Source of the DNA: SFTH01 sp963643985
GTDB taxonomy: Bacteria > Bacillota > Clostridia > Christensenellales > Aristaeellaceae
NCBI GenBank assembly: GCA_963643985.1
Contig: CAVINP010000016.1
Span: forward strand, 1-28,554
DNA length: 28,554 nucleotides
Direction of reading: 5' to 3'
This document shows positions 1-8,515 of this stretch, piece by piece; the stretch's first letter is position 1; the number at the start of each line of letters is the position of its first letter. Under the pieces are notes generated by a model, which worked only from the letters and a program-made list of their open reading frames with translations, was not told the origin of the DNA and did not search any database. The position numbers and the translations under genes are program-made.

Positions 1-154
1 CTTGGAGACCGACTTCCATATGCCTTTTGCTCGATGAAATACCCAGAATTATTTTACACCGTCATTGCCTGTTCTGCTCGGTTTTTTGAGATTTTTGTTC
101 CTGTTATATTACTTGCGCACTAAAAGTTAGGGCTTGAATACAGCCTTAGGGTTT
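1..154. other. Non-coding left edge
   Basis: I see no credible gene here: there is no ribosome-site-plus-ORF combination and no clear promoter. The one visible structure is a near-perfect 12-base direct repeat (127-138 and 146-157, one mismatch, period 19) just past the rubrerythrin terminator. It may be the intergenic edge of a gene lying outside the window. Confidence 0.5.
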
Positions 155-196
155 GAAAAAACAGCGGGAGGAGCCGTCACGCCGGCTCCTCCCGCT
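155..196 (-). terminator. Rho-independent terminator of the rubrerythrin gene
   Basis: Arms 163-175 and 184-196 form a perfect 13-bp GC-rich stem with an 8-base loop. Read on the minus strand it is followed by a run of six T (156-161). It lies 17 bases past the rubrerythrin stop codon, so it should end that transcript. Confidence 0.93.
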
Positions 197-212
197 GCTG
201 TCCTGTTTTGTA

Positions 213-758
213 TTACTTTCCGAAGTACCTCTTGAGCAGACCCGCAAAGGCCTTGCCGTGACGCGCCTCGTCCTTGGCCATCTCGTGCACTGTGTCATGG
301 ATGGCATCCAGACCGTGCTGCTTGGCCAGTGTGGCCAGTGCGACCTTACCTGCAGTGGCGCCGTTTTCGGCCTCAACGCGCATTTCAAGGTTCTTTTTGG
401 TGCTGTCGGTGACGACCTCGCCCAGCAGTTCGGCAAACTTCGCCGCATGCTCGGCCTCTTCGTACGCGGCCTTCTCCCAGTACAGGCCGATCTCGGGATA
501 ACCCTCGCGGTGGGCGACACGCGCCATGGCCAGATACATGCCGACCTCGGAGCACTCGCCGTTGAAATTCTCGCGCAGACCCTGAACGATCTCGGGATCA
601 ACGTCCTTGCCGATGCCGACCACGTGCTCGGCTGCCCAGCTCATTTCGCCGGCCTGCTCGACAAACTTGGCCTTGGGAGCCTTGCAGACGGGGCAGAACT
701 CGGGGGCCTCTTCGCCCTCATACACGTAACCACAGACAGTACAGACAAACTTCTTCAT
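213..758 (-). CDS. Rubrerythrin with N-terminal rubredoxin domain ('reverse' rubrerythrin)
   Basis: This 181-residue non-haem iron protein is expected to reduce hydrogen peroxide, and possibly oxygen, in the cytoplasm of anaerobes, using electrons from NADH through a rubredoxin-type centre. The rubredoxin FeS4 site comes first (C6-x2-C9 and C22-x2-C25). The four-helix diiron domain follows from about residue 45, with E-x2-H pairs visible in YEEAEHAAKF and KDEARHGKAF. Canonical rubrerythrins have the reverse order; the rubredoxin-first order is typical of clostridial enzymes induced by oxygen. The ATG lies behind a GGAGGAA ribosome site. The gene is a single unit with its own promoter and terminator. 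No key residue appears to be missing. Confidence 0.93.
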   Translation of the reverse strand: MKKFVCTVCGYVYEGEEAPEFCPVCKAPKAKFVEQAGEMSWAAEHVVGIGKDVDPEIVQGLRENFNGECSEVGMYLAMARVAHREGYPEIGLYWEKAAYEEAEHAAKFAELLGEVVTDSTKKNLEMRVEAENGATAGKVALATLAKQHGLDAIHDTVHEMAKDEARHGKAFAGLLKRYFGK

Positions 759-803
759 AGATGCTTCCTCCTATGATTGTATTTTATGTGACGGTTTACA
801 TTT

Positions 804-834
804 ATATATATACCACCCTCGGAAGGGTTTGAAA
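804..834 (-). promoter_or_regulatory. Promoter of the rubrerythrin gene with a dyad in its spacer
   Basis: Minus-strand -35 TTTCAA (829-834) and a -10 within the TATATATATA run (804-812) are 16-18 bases apart. The spacer contains an inverted repeat, ACCCT-N4-AGGGT (815-828), a plausible operator for a peroxide or oxygen regulator. The binding protein cannot be named from the sequence. Confidence 0.55.
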
Positions 835-867
835 CGGGTTTTGAGAAATTTTCCTGCCAAAAAAATT

Positions 868-1587
868 TCACGGCAGCGGCGGCGCGAATTTCTGCAGCGG
901 CACGCGTTCCATCACATAGCCGCGAAACAGCCGCGCAGCTTCCGGCCAGTCGGGATAGCCGTCGAGATATTTGACCTGATCGTACCCGGTGCGCGGCAGT
1001 TTGAGCATGACCCGGCGTGCGCCGTTGGTGATGCGCGGCGCGACGGATGGACAGCTCAGGCAAATGCAGCCGCCGCGCTCACTGTCAAATCGTGCATCGC
1101 CGTTGATCTCGCGCCCGCATTTCTGGCAGACATCCACACGCGGTGCGTAGCCCAGCTGCGCCATCAGGTGCATTTCAAATGCCATCGTCAGCATCTCGGG
1201 CGGCAAATCGGCATAACTCAGGTGGGCCAGCGCCCGCAGCGTGATCAGAAACAGGTCCGGCAGCGGCACGTCCGGCATCAGCACGGCATCGAGAAGCTTG
1301 AGCCAGTACACGCCGTGCTGCAGCCGATCGTAGTCCATGCGCAGATCAAAGAAGCTTTCGGTGATCCGGCACTGCTCGATGGAGAAGCGCTCGCCCTTTT
1401 GAAAGAGCTGAAATTCGCCGTTGACAAACGGTTCGCAGGCATTGAGCAGCTGCGATTTCGGTCTCTTGCAGCCGCGGGCAATGGCATCGATGCGCCCCAT
1501 GTTCGGCGAAAACAGCGTGACCATACGGTCATAATCGCCGTAATCCGCGCGGCGAATGACCAGCGCAGGGGTCGAGAGGGAAGGCAT
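868..1587 (-). CDS. recO: DNA repair protein RecO
   Basis: RecO loads RecA onto SSB-coated DNA and anneals complementary strands in the RecFOR gap-repair pathway. The 239-residue product has the N-terminal OB fold (about 1-80), a helical middle and the Cys4 zinc site of Gram-positive RecO (CQKCG near residue 153, CICLSC near 171-176). It follows era by 6 bases on the same strand, as is common in Firmicutes, so it is probably the last gene of the phoH operon. recF, its pathway partner, is also in this window at 17983. An AT-rich inverted repeat (845-852 and 862-869) overlaps the stop codon and may weaken or end transcription, but it is not a classical terminator. Confidence 0.93.
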   Translation of the reverse strand: MPSLSTPALVIRRADYGDYDRMVTLFSPNMGRIDAIARGCKRPKSQLLNACEPFVNGEFQLFQKGERFSIEQCRITESFFDLRMDYDRLQHGVYWLKLLDAVLMPDVPLPDLFLITLRALAHLSYADLPPEMLTMAFEMHLMAQLGYAPRVDVCQKCGREINGDARFDSERGGCICLSCPSVAPRITNGARRVMLKLPRTGYDQVKYLDGYPDWPEAARLFRGYVMERVPLQKFAPPLP

Positions 1588-1593
1588 GGGACC

Positions 1594-2484
1594 TCAGTCC
1601 TCGTAGCCCAGAGTGCGCAGGTCGCTGGCACGGTTGCGCCAATCCTCGCGCACCTTCACCCAGAGGCGCAACATGACCTTCGTGCCCAGCAGGCGTTCGA
1701 TGTCTGTGCGGGCCTGGGAGCCGATGAGCTTGAGCATCGCACCCTGTTTGCCGATGATGATCGACTTGTGGCTGTCGCGCTCGCAGTACACATCGGCCTG
1801 AATCTCCGTAAGATTGTCGCTCTGTTTTTTGATCTGCATGATCTCCACGCCGATGCCGTGCGGAATTTCGTCGCGCAGGTTGTTGAGTGCCTTTTCACGG
1901 ATGATTTCCGCGCACATCACGCGCTCGGGCTGGTCGGTGATCATGTCATCGGGGAAATACTTGGGGCCTTCGGGCATGGCCTCGATCAGCTTCTGTGTCA
2001 GCAGGTCGATGTTCTTGCCCGTGCGTGCGGATACGGAGAAGATCTGGTCAAAGTGCAGATCGTTCAGTTCTGCCAGCTGAGGCATCAGCTTCTCGGGCGG
2101 CACGATGTCGATCTTGTTGACGGCCAGAAACTTGGGGCAGGACATGTGCTCGATGTCTTCCAGCACTGCGCGGTCACCGCCGCCGATGCGCTGGGCATCC
2201 ACCACCGCGAGTACGGCATCCACGCCCTCGCGGGCCTCCGCAGCGCTCTTCATCATGTATTCGCCGAGCTTCGTACGTGGCTTGTGCAGGCCGGGCGTGT
2301 CGACAAATACGATCTGCCAGCCGTTGCCGGTCGCAACGCCCAGGAGTTTGTTGCGCGTGGTCTGGGGATGGTTGGATACGATGGCGACCTTCTCGCCTAC
2401 GATGCGGTTCATAATGCTGGATTTGCCGACGTTCGGGCGACCCAGTATCGCCACGAAGCCGGAACGGAATTTGATATCGGCCAA
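1594..2484 (-). CDS. era: GTPase Era
   Basis: Era is an essential Ras-like GTPase that binds the 3' end of 16S rRNA and helps mature the 30S subunit. From the chosen start it is 296 residues: G1 loop GRPNVGKSS (15-23), switch/G3 DTPGLH, G4 NKID, and a C-terminal KH domain with the GKQG loop that binds RNA. A longer reading from TTG at 2499 is possible, but that codon overlaps the ribosome site. TTG at 2484 has GGAGG (2493-2497) 8 bases before it and gives a normal Era N-terminus. It lies between cdd and recO in the expected order. Confidence 0.96.
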   Translation of the reverse strand: MADIKFRSGFVAILGRPNVGKSSIMNRIVGEKVAIVSNHPQTTRNKLLGVATGNGWQIVFVDTPGLHKPRTKLGEYMMKSAAEAREGVDAVLAVVDAQRIGGGDRAVLEDIEHMSCPKFLAVNKIDIVPPEKLMPQLAELNDLHFDQIFSVSARTGKNIDLLTQKLIEAMPEGPKYFPDDMITDQPERVMCAEIIREKALNNLRDEIPHGIGVEIMQIKKQSDNLTEIQADVYCERDSHKSIIIGKQGAMLKLIGSQARTDIERLLGTKVMLRLWVKVREDWRNRASDLRTLGYED

Positions 2485-2504
2485 GAGTTTGTCCTCCAAT
2501 TTGT

Positions 2505-2903
2505 TTATTTGTTCAGATATTCGGGTCCGAAGGACTCGGGCAGCAGTTCGCCAAGTGTCTTTACCGTGAATGTGCCCGCGTCGGCTGCGCCCACGATGAC
2601 CGGCATTTCCGGCCCGCAGGCGAACTCGCGCAGCACCTGGCGGCAGATGCCGCAGGGCCAGGCGGGTGCATCCGCGGCAATGGCGATGGCGGCAAAGCGG
2701 CGCTCTCCCGCCGCCACGGCGCAGGATGCCGCGCAGCGCTCGGCACAGATCGTCGCGCCAAAGGACGCGTTTTCAAAATTGCAGCCGCAGTAGGTATGTC
2801 CCGCTTCCGTGAGTATGCAGGCCCCCACGTGAAAGCCGGAATAGGGCGCATAGGCATTCTTTTTGGCTTCTCTTGCCAGTGCAAAGAGCTGTTCATAGGT
2901 CAT
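2505..2903 (-). CDS. cdd: Cytidine deaminase
   Basis: This enzyme converts cytidine and deoxycytidine to uridine and deoxyuridine for pyrimidine salvage, as a zinc-dependent homotetramer. The 132-residue product is the short tetrameric type. The catalytic motif C53-A-E55 is present, with zinc ligands C53, C84 and C87 (PCGIC). The ATG at 2903 follows AAAGGAG; an in-frame extension upstream would run into ybeY and has no ribosome site. Position between ybeY and era is usual, except that the dgkA gene that often precedes cdd is missing. Confidence 0.95.
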   Translation of the reverse strand: MTYEQLFALAREAKKNAYAPYSGFHVGACILTEAGHTYCGCNFENASFGATICAERCAASCAVAAGERRFAAIAIAADAPAWPCGICRQVLREFACGPEMPVIVGAADAGTFTVKTLGELLPESFGPEYLNK

Positions 2904-2922
2904 GGCGTATTTTCTCCTTTGC

Positions 2923-3426
2923 TCATGCATCGCGGTGCAGCCCGAGCGCGTCCATGGCACGTTCCTCCATGGCCCGCATCACGCGCTTGTCGCTCTCGGT
3001 CATGTGATCGTAGCCCATCAGGTGAAAGGCGGAATGCGCAGTCAGATAGCCCAGTTCGCGCTCGAGCGAGTGACCGTATTCCTCGGCCTGCTCCTTCGCA
3101 CGCTTGAGATTGATCACGCAATCGCCCAAATTGATCATCCCCGTGCAGGGGTCATATTCGCGGTGCAGGCGCTTTGCGTTGTCCCGAGCGGTCGTGCCGG
3201 GCCGGTAGCTGACGGTGGGGAAGGAGAGCACATCGGTCGCCTTGTCGATGCCCCGCATGTCGCGGTTGAGCATGCGTATGGACTCATCGTCCACGATGCG
3301 CACGGTCATCATGGCATCCTTTACGCCCTCAAGCGCCATGCATTCGTCGGCAACGCGCTCCAGAAAATCATTGAGACCATTTTCACTGATGTCGAGCGTC
3401 ACATCCGTCTGCAGCTCAATCGGCAT
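2923..3426 (-). CDS. ybeY: Endoribonuclease YbeY (16S rRNA maturation)
   Basis: YbeY is a single-strand metal-dependent endoribonuclease involved in 16S rRNA 3'-end maturation and 70S quality control. The 167-residue protein has the family zinc triad near its C-terminus: H131-x3-H135-x5-H141 within HSAFHLMGYDH. The residue after the first His is Ser where Gly is usual. The start at 3426 lies inside the end of pgpH (11-base overlap), suggesting translational coupling; a longer in-frame reading would begin well inside pgpH. It sits in the conserved phoH-pgpH-ybeY order. Confidence 0.95.
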   Translation of the reverse strand: MPIELQTDVTLDISENGLNDFLERVADECMALEGVKDAMMTVRIVDDESIRMLNRDMRGIDKATDVLSFPTVSYRPGTTARDNAKRLHREYDPCTGMINLGDCVINLKRAKEQAEEYGHSLERELGYLTAHSAFHLMGYDHMTESDKRVMRAMEERAMDALGLHRDA

Positions 3427-5548
3427 GTCCGGCCACCTCCTGCCTGTCCTCTGTGGTTTCGGACTTGCGCGGCGGAACGGTGATGTCCGGATATTCGATG
3501 CGCTCGTGGAATACACCGGTCAGCACCGTGCAGAATGTGGCACAGATCTTGTCCAGATCGCTGAAGGTCAGCGGGCAGTCGCTGAGCTGGCCATCGTCCA
3601 TCTTGGCCCGCACGAGTTTGCGAATCAGCTGCTCCATCTTCTCGGGAGTGGGGTTGGCCTGGGCGCGGGTCGCCGCTTCGATGGTGTCCGCCAGCATGAC
3701 CGCTGCCGCCTCGCGGGTGCGCGGGCGCGGCCCTTCATAGCGGAAGGCATCTGCGTCCACGTCATTGCCGTAGAGCTTGACAGCCTTATCGTAGAAGTAG
3801 AGCACCAGGGAATCGCCGTGATGCTGGCGAATGATGTCGATGATGGGCATCGGCACGCGTGCCTTCAGCGCCATCTGAGCGCCGTCACGCGGATGCGCGG
3901 TCAGTATGGCTGCGGACACGCGCGGGTCGGTGCGGTCGTGCGGATTGTCGCCCATCTGATTTTCCTTGAAGTACATCGGGCGCTTGAGCTTGCCGATGTC
4001 GTGATAGTACGCGCCGACGCGGGCCAGCAGGCCGTTTGCGCCCACCGCGGTGGCAGCCGCCTCGGCCAGATTGGCCACGATGATGGAGTGGTGGTAGGTG
4101 CCGGGTGCCTCGAGCAGAAGCCTGCGCAGCAGCGGCTGATTGGGATTGGACAGTTCGATCAGCTTGGCCGTGGTAGCCAGATTGAACACCGATTCCAGCA
4201 GGGATTGCAGGCCGATGGACAGCACGCCGCTGATCGCGCCGCCGGCGAGTGCCCAGAGCGCATTGACGAGGGCGGTGTTGAGGTTCATGCTGCTGATAAA
4301 GCCCACCGCGAGCGTGACCAGCGCATTGACCACGCCGGCAGCGCAGCCCGCCAGCAGCGCGCCCGCACGCATCTGTCTGCGGCGAAGAATGTACACCGCC
4401 AGAGGCGCGGAGGCGAAAGCACTGAGTATGATGCAGAAGGCCTCCATCGAGAACAGACCGTCCGCCGAGGAGAGCATGGACACTACGATGCCCATCGTGC
4501 CGCCGACAAACATGGCATCCTTTTTGCTCATGAGTATGGCGAGCAGAATCGTGCTCATGGCCACGGGCATCAGGTAGGGGCTGGCCTTGCTCACCAGCAG
4601 GGATATGCTCACCTGCAGCACGCAGACGATGCACAGAAGCAGCAGGCGCGGCATGCTCTCAAGCGTGACTCGGTCATACTGCATCAGATACATGGAAACG
4701 GCAAAGAAGAGCACGAGCATCGTCAGGGCCAGGCCGCCGTAGAGCGGCAGATCGATGCTGTTGTCCTTGAGAAGGCCAAGGCTTGCGATCATCTGATATT
4801 GCGCCTCGGTTACGATCTGACCCTCGCTGACGATGATCTGCCTCTTGACCACCACCTCAGGCTCGACCGCATCGCGTGCGGCCTGACGGTTGGCCTCGGT
4901 GATCTCGGTATCGATGAGCATGTTCGGCTGAACGCAGGCGCGAAGTACCTCCGTGGCCACGCTGACCAACCCGGCGGGATAGTCTTCATCTGCGAGGCCG
5001 CGGCTGATGCGCGTGATCGCGGCGGCCTCCTGCCCCTCGGGCAGGGTGGCGTTGAGCGTATCGCGCATGGCTTCCTCGGCATCCTCGGCGATGGAAGAGA
5101 GCGTTTCGTCATCGCAGGAGAGCAGAGAAGAGAGCATATCCTTCGTCATCGTGATGGGTGAGCGGGCATTGAAGGCCTCAAGCGTTGCATCCGATATGGC
5201 GGCGGAAGCGGTGCTTCGGTACTCGTTTCTGAGCGAGGTCAGCTTGGAAAACATGCTCTCGATGTCATTGAGCACCGAGGTATTGACGCTCATGTCCGCG
5301 CTCTTGTAGCTTGGCTCGACCGCCTCTGCGGCGGCATCACGCAGCATCTGCGTGGTGACGGTGTCCTCGACATCCTTGGTGGCGTAGACGGACATGCCGG
5401 CCGGCTCGCCCACGGTGATGTCGTACTGCTCGGGCGTCACACCCGCAATCAGCAGCGCGAATATCAGCAGAAAGGTGGCCGCCACGCAGAGCACGCGCTG
5501 AATCACGATGCTCAGGCGACTGAATTTGAACTCCGAAAGCTTGTTCAT
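3416..5548 (-). CDS. pgpH: 7TM-HD family cyclic-di-AMP phosphodiesterase PgpH
   Basis: PgpH-type membrane enzymes hydrolyse c-di-AMP to pApA and so help set potassium and osmotic balance. The 710-residue protein shows one N-terminal membrane helix (about 18-40), a large extracytoplasmic domain (about 45-270), a cluster of about seven membrane helices (about 275-450), and a cytoplasmic HD phosphohydrolase domain with HH near 484 and HD in YYHDIGK near 515, followed by further His residues (QHHGDS). The order phoH-pgpH-ybeY is conserved in Firmicutes (Bacillus yqfF). The ATG has AAAGGAG 10 bases upstream. The C-terminus overlaps ybeY. Confidence 0.93.
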   Translation of the reverse strand: MNKLSEFKFSRLSIVIQRVLCVAATFLLIFALLIAGVTPEQYDITVGEPAGMSVYATKDVEDTVTTQMLRDAAAEAVEPSYKSADMSVNTSVLNDIESMFSKLTSLRNEYRSTASAAISDATLEAFNARSPITMTKDMLSSLLSCDDETLSSIAEDAEEAMRDTLNATLPEGQEAAAITRISRGLADEDYPAGLVSVATEVLRACVQPNMLIDTEITEANRQAARDAVEPEVVVKRQIIVSEGQIVTEAQYQMIASLGLLKDNSIDLPLYGGLALTMLVLFFAVSMYLMQYDRVTLESMPRLLLLCIVCVLQVSISLLVSKASPYLMPVAMSTILLAILMSKKDAMFVGGTMGIVVSMLSSADGLFSMEAFCIILSAFASAPLAVYILRRRQMRAGALLAGCAAGVVNALVTLAVGFISSMNLNTALVNALWALAGGAISGVLSIGLQSLLESVFNLATTAKLIELSNPNQPLLRRLLLEAPGTYHHSIIVANLAEAAATAVGANGLLARVGAYYHDIGKLKRPMYFKENQMGDNPHDRTDPRVSAAILTAHPRDGAQMALKARVPMPIIDIIRQHHGDSLVLYFYDKAVKLYGNDVDADAFRYEGPRPRTREAAAVMLADTIEAATRAQANPTPEKMEQLIRKLVRAKMDDGQLSDCPLTFSDLDKICATFCTVLTGVFHERIEYPDITVPPRKSETTEDRQEVAGHAD

Positions 5549-5564
5549 GCTTCAAGCGCTCCTT

Positions 5565-6569
5565 TTATCCGCGCGTGGGCGGCGTCCTGTGATCGCCCGT
5601 GCGTGCGGCGTATTTCTCGTAGGCCTTGACGATGGCCTGCACCAGCTCGTGGCGCACCACGTCGCGGTGCGTCAGCCGCGCAATGCCGATGTCATCCACA
5701 CCCTTGAGCACCTCGATGGCCTCCACCAGACCGGATTTCTTGCCGAAGGGCAGGTCGATCTGCGTCACGTCCCCCGTGATGACCATCTTGGAGCCCATAC
5801 CCATGCGCGTCAGGAACATCTTCATCTGCTCCGAGGTCGTGTTCTGCGCCTCATCCAGTATGATGAAGGCATCGTTGAGCGTGCGCCCGCGCATGTATGC
5901 CAGCGGCGCGACCTCTATGGCACCGCGCTCCACCAGGCGCTGGAAGGCCTCGACCCCCAGCATGTCGTGCAGGGCATCATAGAGCGGACGCAGGTAGGGA
6001 TCGACCTTCTGCGCCAGATCGCCCGGCAGAAAGCCCAGCTTTTCGCCGGCTTCCACGGCGGGGCGCGTCAGCACGATGCGCTCGATCTCCTTGTTCTTCA
6101 TGGCCACCACCGCCATGGCAATGGCCAGATAGGTCTTGCCTGTGCCGGCAGGGCCGACGGCGAAGGTGCAGGTGTTGTTCTTGATCGCCTCGACATAGGC
6201 CTTCTGGCCCAGCGTTTTGCACTTGACCTGACGGCCGCGGCTGGTGATGGCGATCACGTCGCGCATGATCTCGCCGATGCGGTCGGCATTGCCCTCCTCG
6301 GCCAGACCTATGGCGTAGCGTATGCGCGTGCGGTCGACAGACTCGCCGCGGCGGATGATCTCGCTCATCTTCTCCAGCGTAAGCTTGGCCAACGCGACCT
6401 TCTCGGGCGCACCCGTGAGTATCACCTCGCTGCCGTTGGCCATGATGTCCACGCCGAGCTCTTCATGAAACAGGGACATATTTTCCTCGCGCAGTCCGAA
6501 CAGGCCGATGAATTCGTCCGAGGACTCTATGGGCATGCGCTCGTTGATGCTTTGCTCGATATTATCCAA
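5565..6569 (-). CDS. PhoH-like ATPase
   Basis: This 334-residue P-loop ATPase belongs to the PhoH/YbeZ family, RNA-associated ATPases that partner YbeY, which is encoded two genes downstream. Residues 30-75 form a small KH-like N-terminal region. The Walker A is GPAGTGKT (139-146) and the Walker B is IILDEAQ (about 235), followed by the NTT motif. The start is TTG at 6569 with GGGAGG about 11 bases upstream; the first internal ATG (residue 12) has no ribosome site. It is the first gene of the operon and has its own promoter, diverging from dusB. Confidence 0.92.
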   Translation of the reverse strand: MDNIEQSINERMPIESSDEFIGLFGLREENMSLFHEELGVDIMANGSEVILTGAPEKVALAKLTLEKMSEIIRRGESVDRTRIRYAIGLAEEGNADRIGEIMRDVIAITSRGRQVKCKTLGQKAYVEAIKNNTCTFAVGPAGTGKTYLAIAMAVVAMKNKEIERIVLTRPAVEAGEKLGFLPGDLAQKVDPYLRPLYDALHDMLGVEAFQRLVERGAIEVAPLAYMRGRTLNDAFIILDEAQNTTSEQMKMFLTRMGMGSKMVITGDVTQIDLPFGKKSGLVEAIEVLKGVDDIGIARLTHRDVVRHELVQAIVKAYEKYAARTGDHRTPPTRG

Positions 6570-6619
6570 CGTATTGCTTATCCTCCCAAGGTATCCGATT
6601 TATAAACTTATCCAATGAT

Positions 6620-6649
6620 ATTATACACGATTTGGCATGTGAAATGCAA
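6620..6649 (-). promoter_or_regulatory. Promoter of the phoH-recO operon
   Basis: Minus-strand -35 TTGCAT (6644-6649), 18-base spacer, -10 TATAAT (6620-6625), about 50 bases before the phoH start. It is back to back with the dusB promoter. Confidence 0.8.
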
Positions 6650-6658
6650 GTAGAAGCG

Positions 6659-6687
6659 TTGCGGCAGAGGCGAATGTTTGCTATAAT
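6659..6687 (+). promoter_or_regulatory. Promoter of dusB
   Basis: -35 TTGCGG (6659-6664), 17-base spacer, perfect -10 TATAAT (6682-6687), about 35 bases before the TTG start of dusB. The -35 boxes of the two divergent promoters are only about 10 bases apart. Confidence 0.8.
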
Positions 6688-6722
6688 TGACAGGAAAAAT
6701 GAGAATTCGGAGGCAGACCGAC

Positions 6723-7709
6723 TTGATTCGACTGAAAAATGTTGTCCTGGACGGCGCAGCGGCGCTGGCTCCCATGGCCGGCGTGACCGATGCCGCGATG
6801 CGCCTGCTCTGCCATGAGGCGGGTGCGGCGTGGTGCGTGAGTGAAATGCTCTCCGCCAAGGGCTGGATCTATTCCGGTGGCAAAAACCGCAACGCGCGCA
6901 CGCTGCTGACGCGCCTGCCCGGAGAGGGTGTGGCGGCATTGCAGCTCTTCGGCCGCGAACCCGAGTACATCGCCGAGGCCGTGAGCGATCTGAAGGATAC
7001 GGGCTTTGAGTTTTACGATCTGAACTTCGGTTGTCCCGCGCCCAAGATTACCGGCAACGGCGAGGGCAGTGCGCTGATGCGCGAACCGCAGCTGATCGGC
7101 CGCATCACCCGTGCGGCGGTCGATGCGGCCAAAGAGAAGCCCGTCACGGTGAAGATCCGCGCGGGCTGGGATGAGACGAGCATCAACGCCGTGGAGGTGG
7201 CGCAGATCTGTGAGCAGGCGGGGGCGGCGGCGATCGCCGTGCACGGGCGCACGCGCATGCAGCAGTACGCGGGCAGGGCCGACTGGGACATCATACGCCG
7301 CGTGAAGGCAAGCGTATCCGTGCCGGTGTTCGGCAACGGCGATGTACGATGCGGCGAGGACGCGCTGCGCATGATGGCTGAGACGCACTGCGACGCAGTG
7401 CTGGTGGCGCGGGCCGCCCAGGGCAATCCATGGATATTCCGCGAGATCAATGCAGCACTTGCGGGGAAGGAATGTCCGCCGCCCACGGGGCGGGAGCGCG
7501 TGGAGACGGCGCTGCGTCACTTCGAGATGGAGACAAAGCTCTACGGCGAGCGCGGCGGCATGCTGGAGATGCGAAAACACATCGCCTGGTACGTGTCGGG
7601 CCTGCGCGGTGCGGCACGCTTCAGGGAACAGATCAATGCCCTGAGCACGGCCGACGAGGTGCGGCAGGCGCTCACCGACTTTGCATGCGGGGCGGAGGTC
7701 AACGCCTGA
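6723..7709 (+). CDS. dusB: tRNA-dihydrouridine synthase (DusB family)
   Basis: This flavoenzyme reduces specific uridines in tRNA to dihydrouridine using NAD(P)H. The TIM-barrel protein (328 residues) opens with the APMAG motif (16-20) and has the catalytic Cys in NFGCPAPK (C104). Downstream are the usual K-x-R-x-G (KIRAGWD), the HGRT motif that binds FMN phosphate, and GNGDV. The longer reading from 6687 starts inside the -10 box, so I chose TTG at 6723, which has GGAGG 9 bases upstream. The 3' end overlaps the convergent tlyA by 11 bases. Confidence 0.93.
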   Translation: MIRLKNVVLDGAAALAPMAGVTDAAMRLLCHEAGAAWCVSEMLSAKGWIYSGGKNRNARTLLTRLPGEGVAALQLFGREPEYIAEAVSDLKDTGFEFYDLNFGCPAPKITGNGEGSALMREPQLIGRITRAAVDAAKEKPVTVKIRAGWDETSINAVEVAQICEQAGAAAIAVHGRTRMQQYAGRADWDIIRRVKASVSVPVFGNGDVRCGEDALRMMAETHCDAVLVARAAQGNPWIFREINAALAGKECPPPTGRERVETALRHFEMETKLYGERGGMLEMRKHIAWYVSGLRGAARFREQINALSTADEVRQALTDFACGAEVNA

Positions 7710-8514
7710 GGCTGTCGTGTGCGCTGCGGACGAGGGCACGGATGTTCTCGCGCTGCGGCAGGGGTGTGCAGCCGTCGTCCGGAATGAGATCTGCCAGAAA
7801 TTCGATGTTGCCCTGCGTGCCCGTGATGGGCGAAGCCGCATAATTTCGCACGCGCCAGCCGCACTGCGGGGCCAGAGCGGCCAGGTCGCGCAGCACGCGC
7901 TCGTGTACGGCAACATTCGTGATCACGCCCTTCTTGCGCGGCGCGTCCGGCCCGGCTTCAAACTGGGGCTTGACCAGAGAGATCAGCCGTCCGCCCTGCA
8001 GCACATTATGCAGCGCGGGCAGTATTTTAAGTATCGATATAAACGAAACGTCCATGACGCCCAGCGTCGGCGCAGCGGGAAACATTTCGCGCGTCAGTTC
8101 GCGGGCGTTTGTGTTTTCAAAGCTCGTGACGCGCTCGTCCCCGGCGATGCGTGGGTCGAGCTGGCCGCTGCCCACATCCACCGCATAGACGTGCGATGCG
8201 CCATGCTGCAGCAGCACGTCCGTGAAGCCGCCGGTGGACGCGCCCACGTCCAGACAGACCAGACCACGGGGATCGACATGAAAGGCATCCAGCGCATGCG
8301 CCAGCTTGAAGCCGCCGCGGCTGACGTAGGGGCAGCACTCGCCGCGCACCTCCAGCTCGGAGGAGAGAGTGACCTTCTGCGCAGGCTTTTTGATGACAAT
8401 GCCGTCACAGTAGGCCAGTCCTGCTGCGATCAGCCCCTGCGCACGCTCGCGGCTGGGGGCAAGTTGCCTCATAACCAGCGCCGCATCGGCACGAATCAGT
8501 TCGGCCTCTGCCAT
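7699..8514 (-). CDS. tlyA: TlyA family rRNA methyltransferase / hemolysin A-like protein
   Basis: TlyA proteins combine an S4 RNA-binding domain with an FtsJ-like SAM methyltransferase; studied members 2'-O-methylate rRNA. In this 271-residue protein, S4 spans about residues 5-60, a VSRGGFKL link follows, and the SAM loop is CLDVGASTGGFTD (88-99). Lys and Asp residues of the methyltransferase are present (VMDVSFIS, LVKPQFE). In Clostridia this family is often next to sporulation or NAD kinase genes, but not here. The start is ATG at 8514 with GGAGG 5 bases before it. It begins 1 base after the MATE gene stop, so it is cotranscribed with it. Confidence 0.9.
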   Translation of the reverse strand: MAEAELIRADAALVMRQLAPSRERAQGLIAAGLAYCDGIVIKKPAQKVTLSSELEVRGECCPYVSRGGFKLAHALDAFHVDPRGLVCLDVGASTGGFTDVLLQHGASHVYAVDVGSGQLDPRIAGDERVTSFENTNARELTREMFPAAPTLGVMDVSFISILKILPALHNVLQGGRLISLVKPQFEAGPDAPRKKGVITNVAVHERVLRDLAALAPQCGWRVRNYAASPITGTQGNIEFLADLIPDDGCTPLPQRENIRALVRSAHDSLRR

Positions 8515-8515
8515 A

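Noticed and set aside
829..2793. Long plus-strand frame of 654 codons
   Set aside because: It lies antisense over recO, era and cdd, which are clear family members. It has no ribosome site or recognisable domain and reflects the GC-rich codon pattern of the other strand.
3215..5161. Plus-strand frame of 648 codons
   Set aside because: Antisense shadow of pgpH and ybeY, with low-complexity His/Gln/Arg-rich translation typical of a reverse-strand frame.
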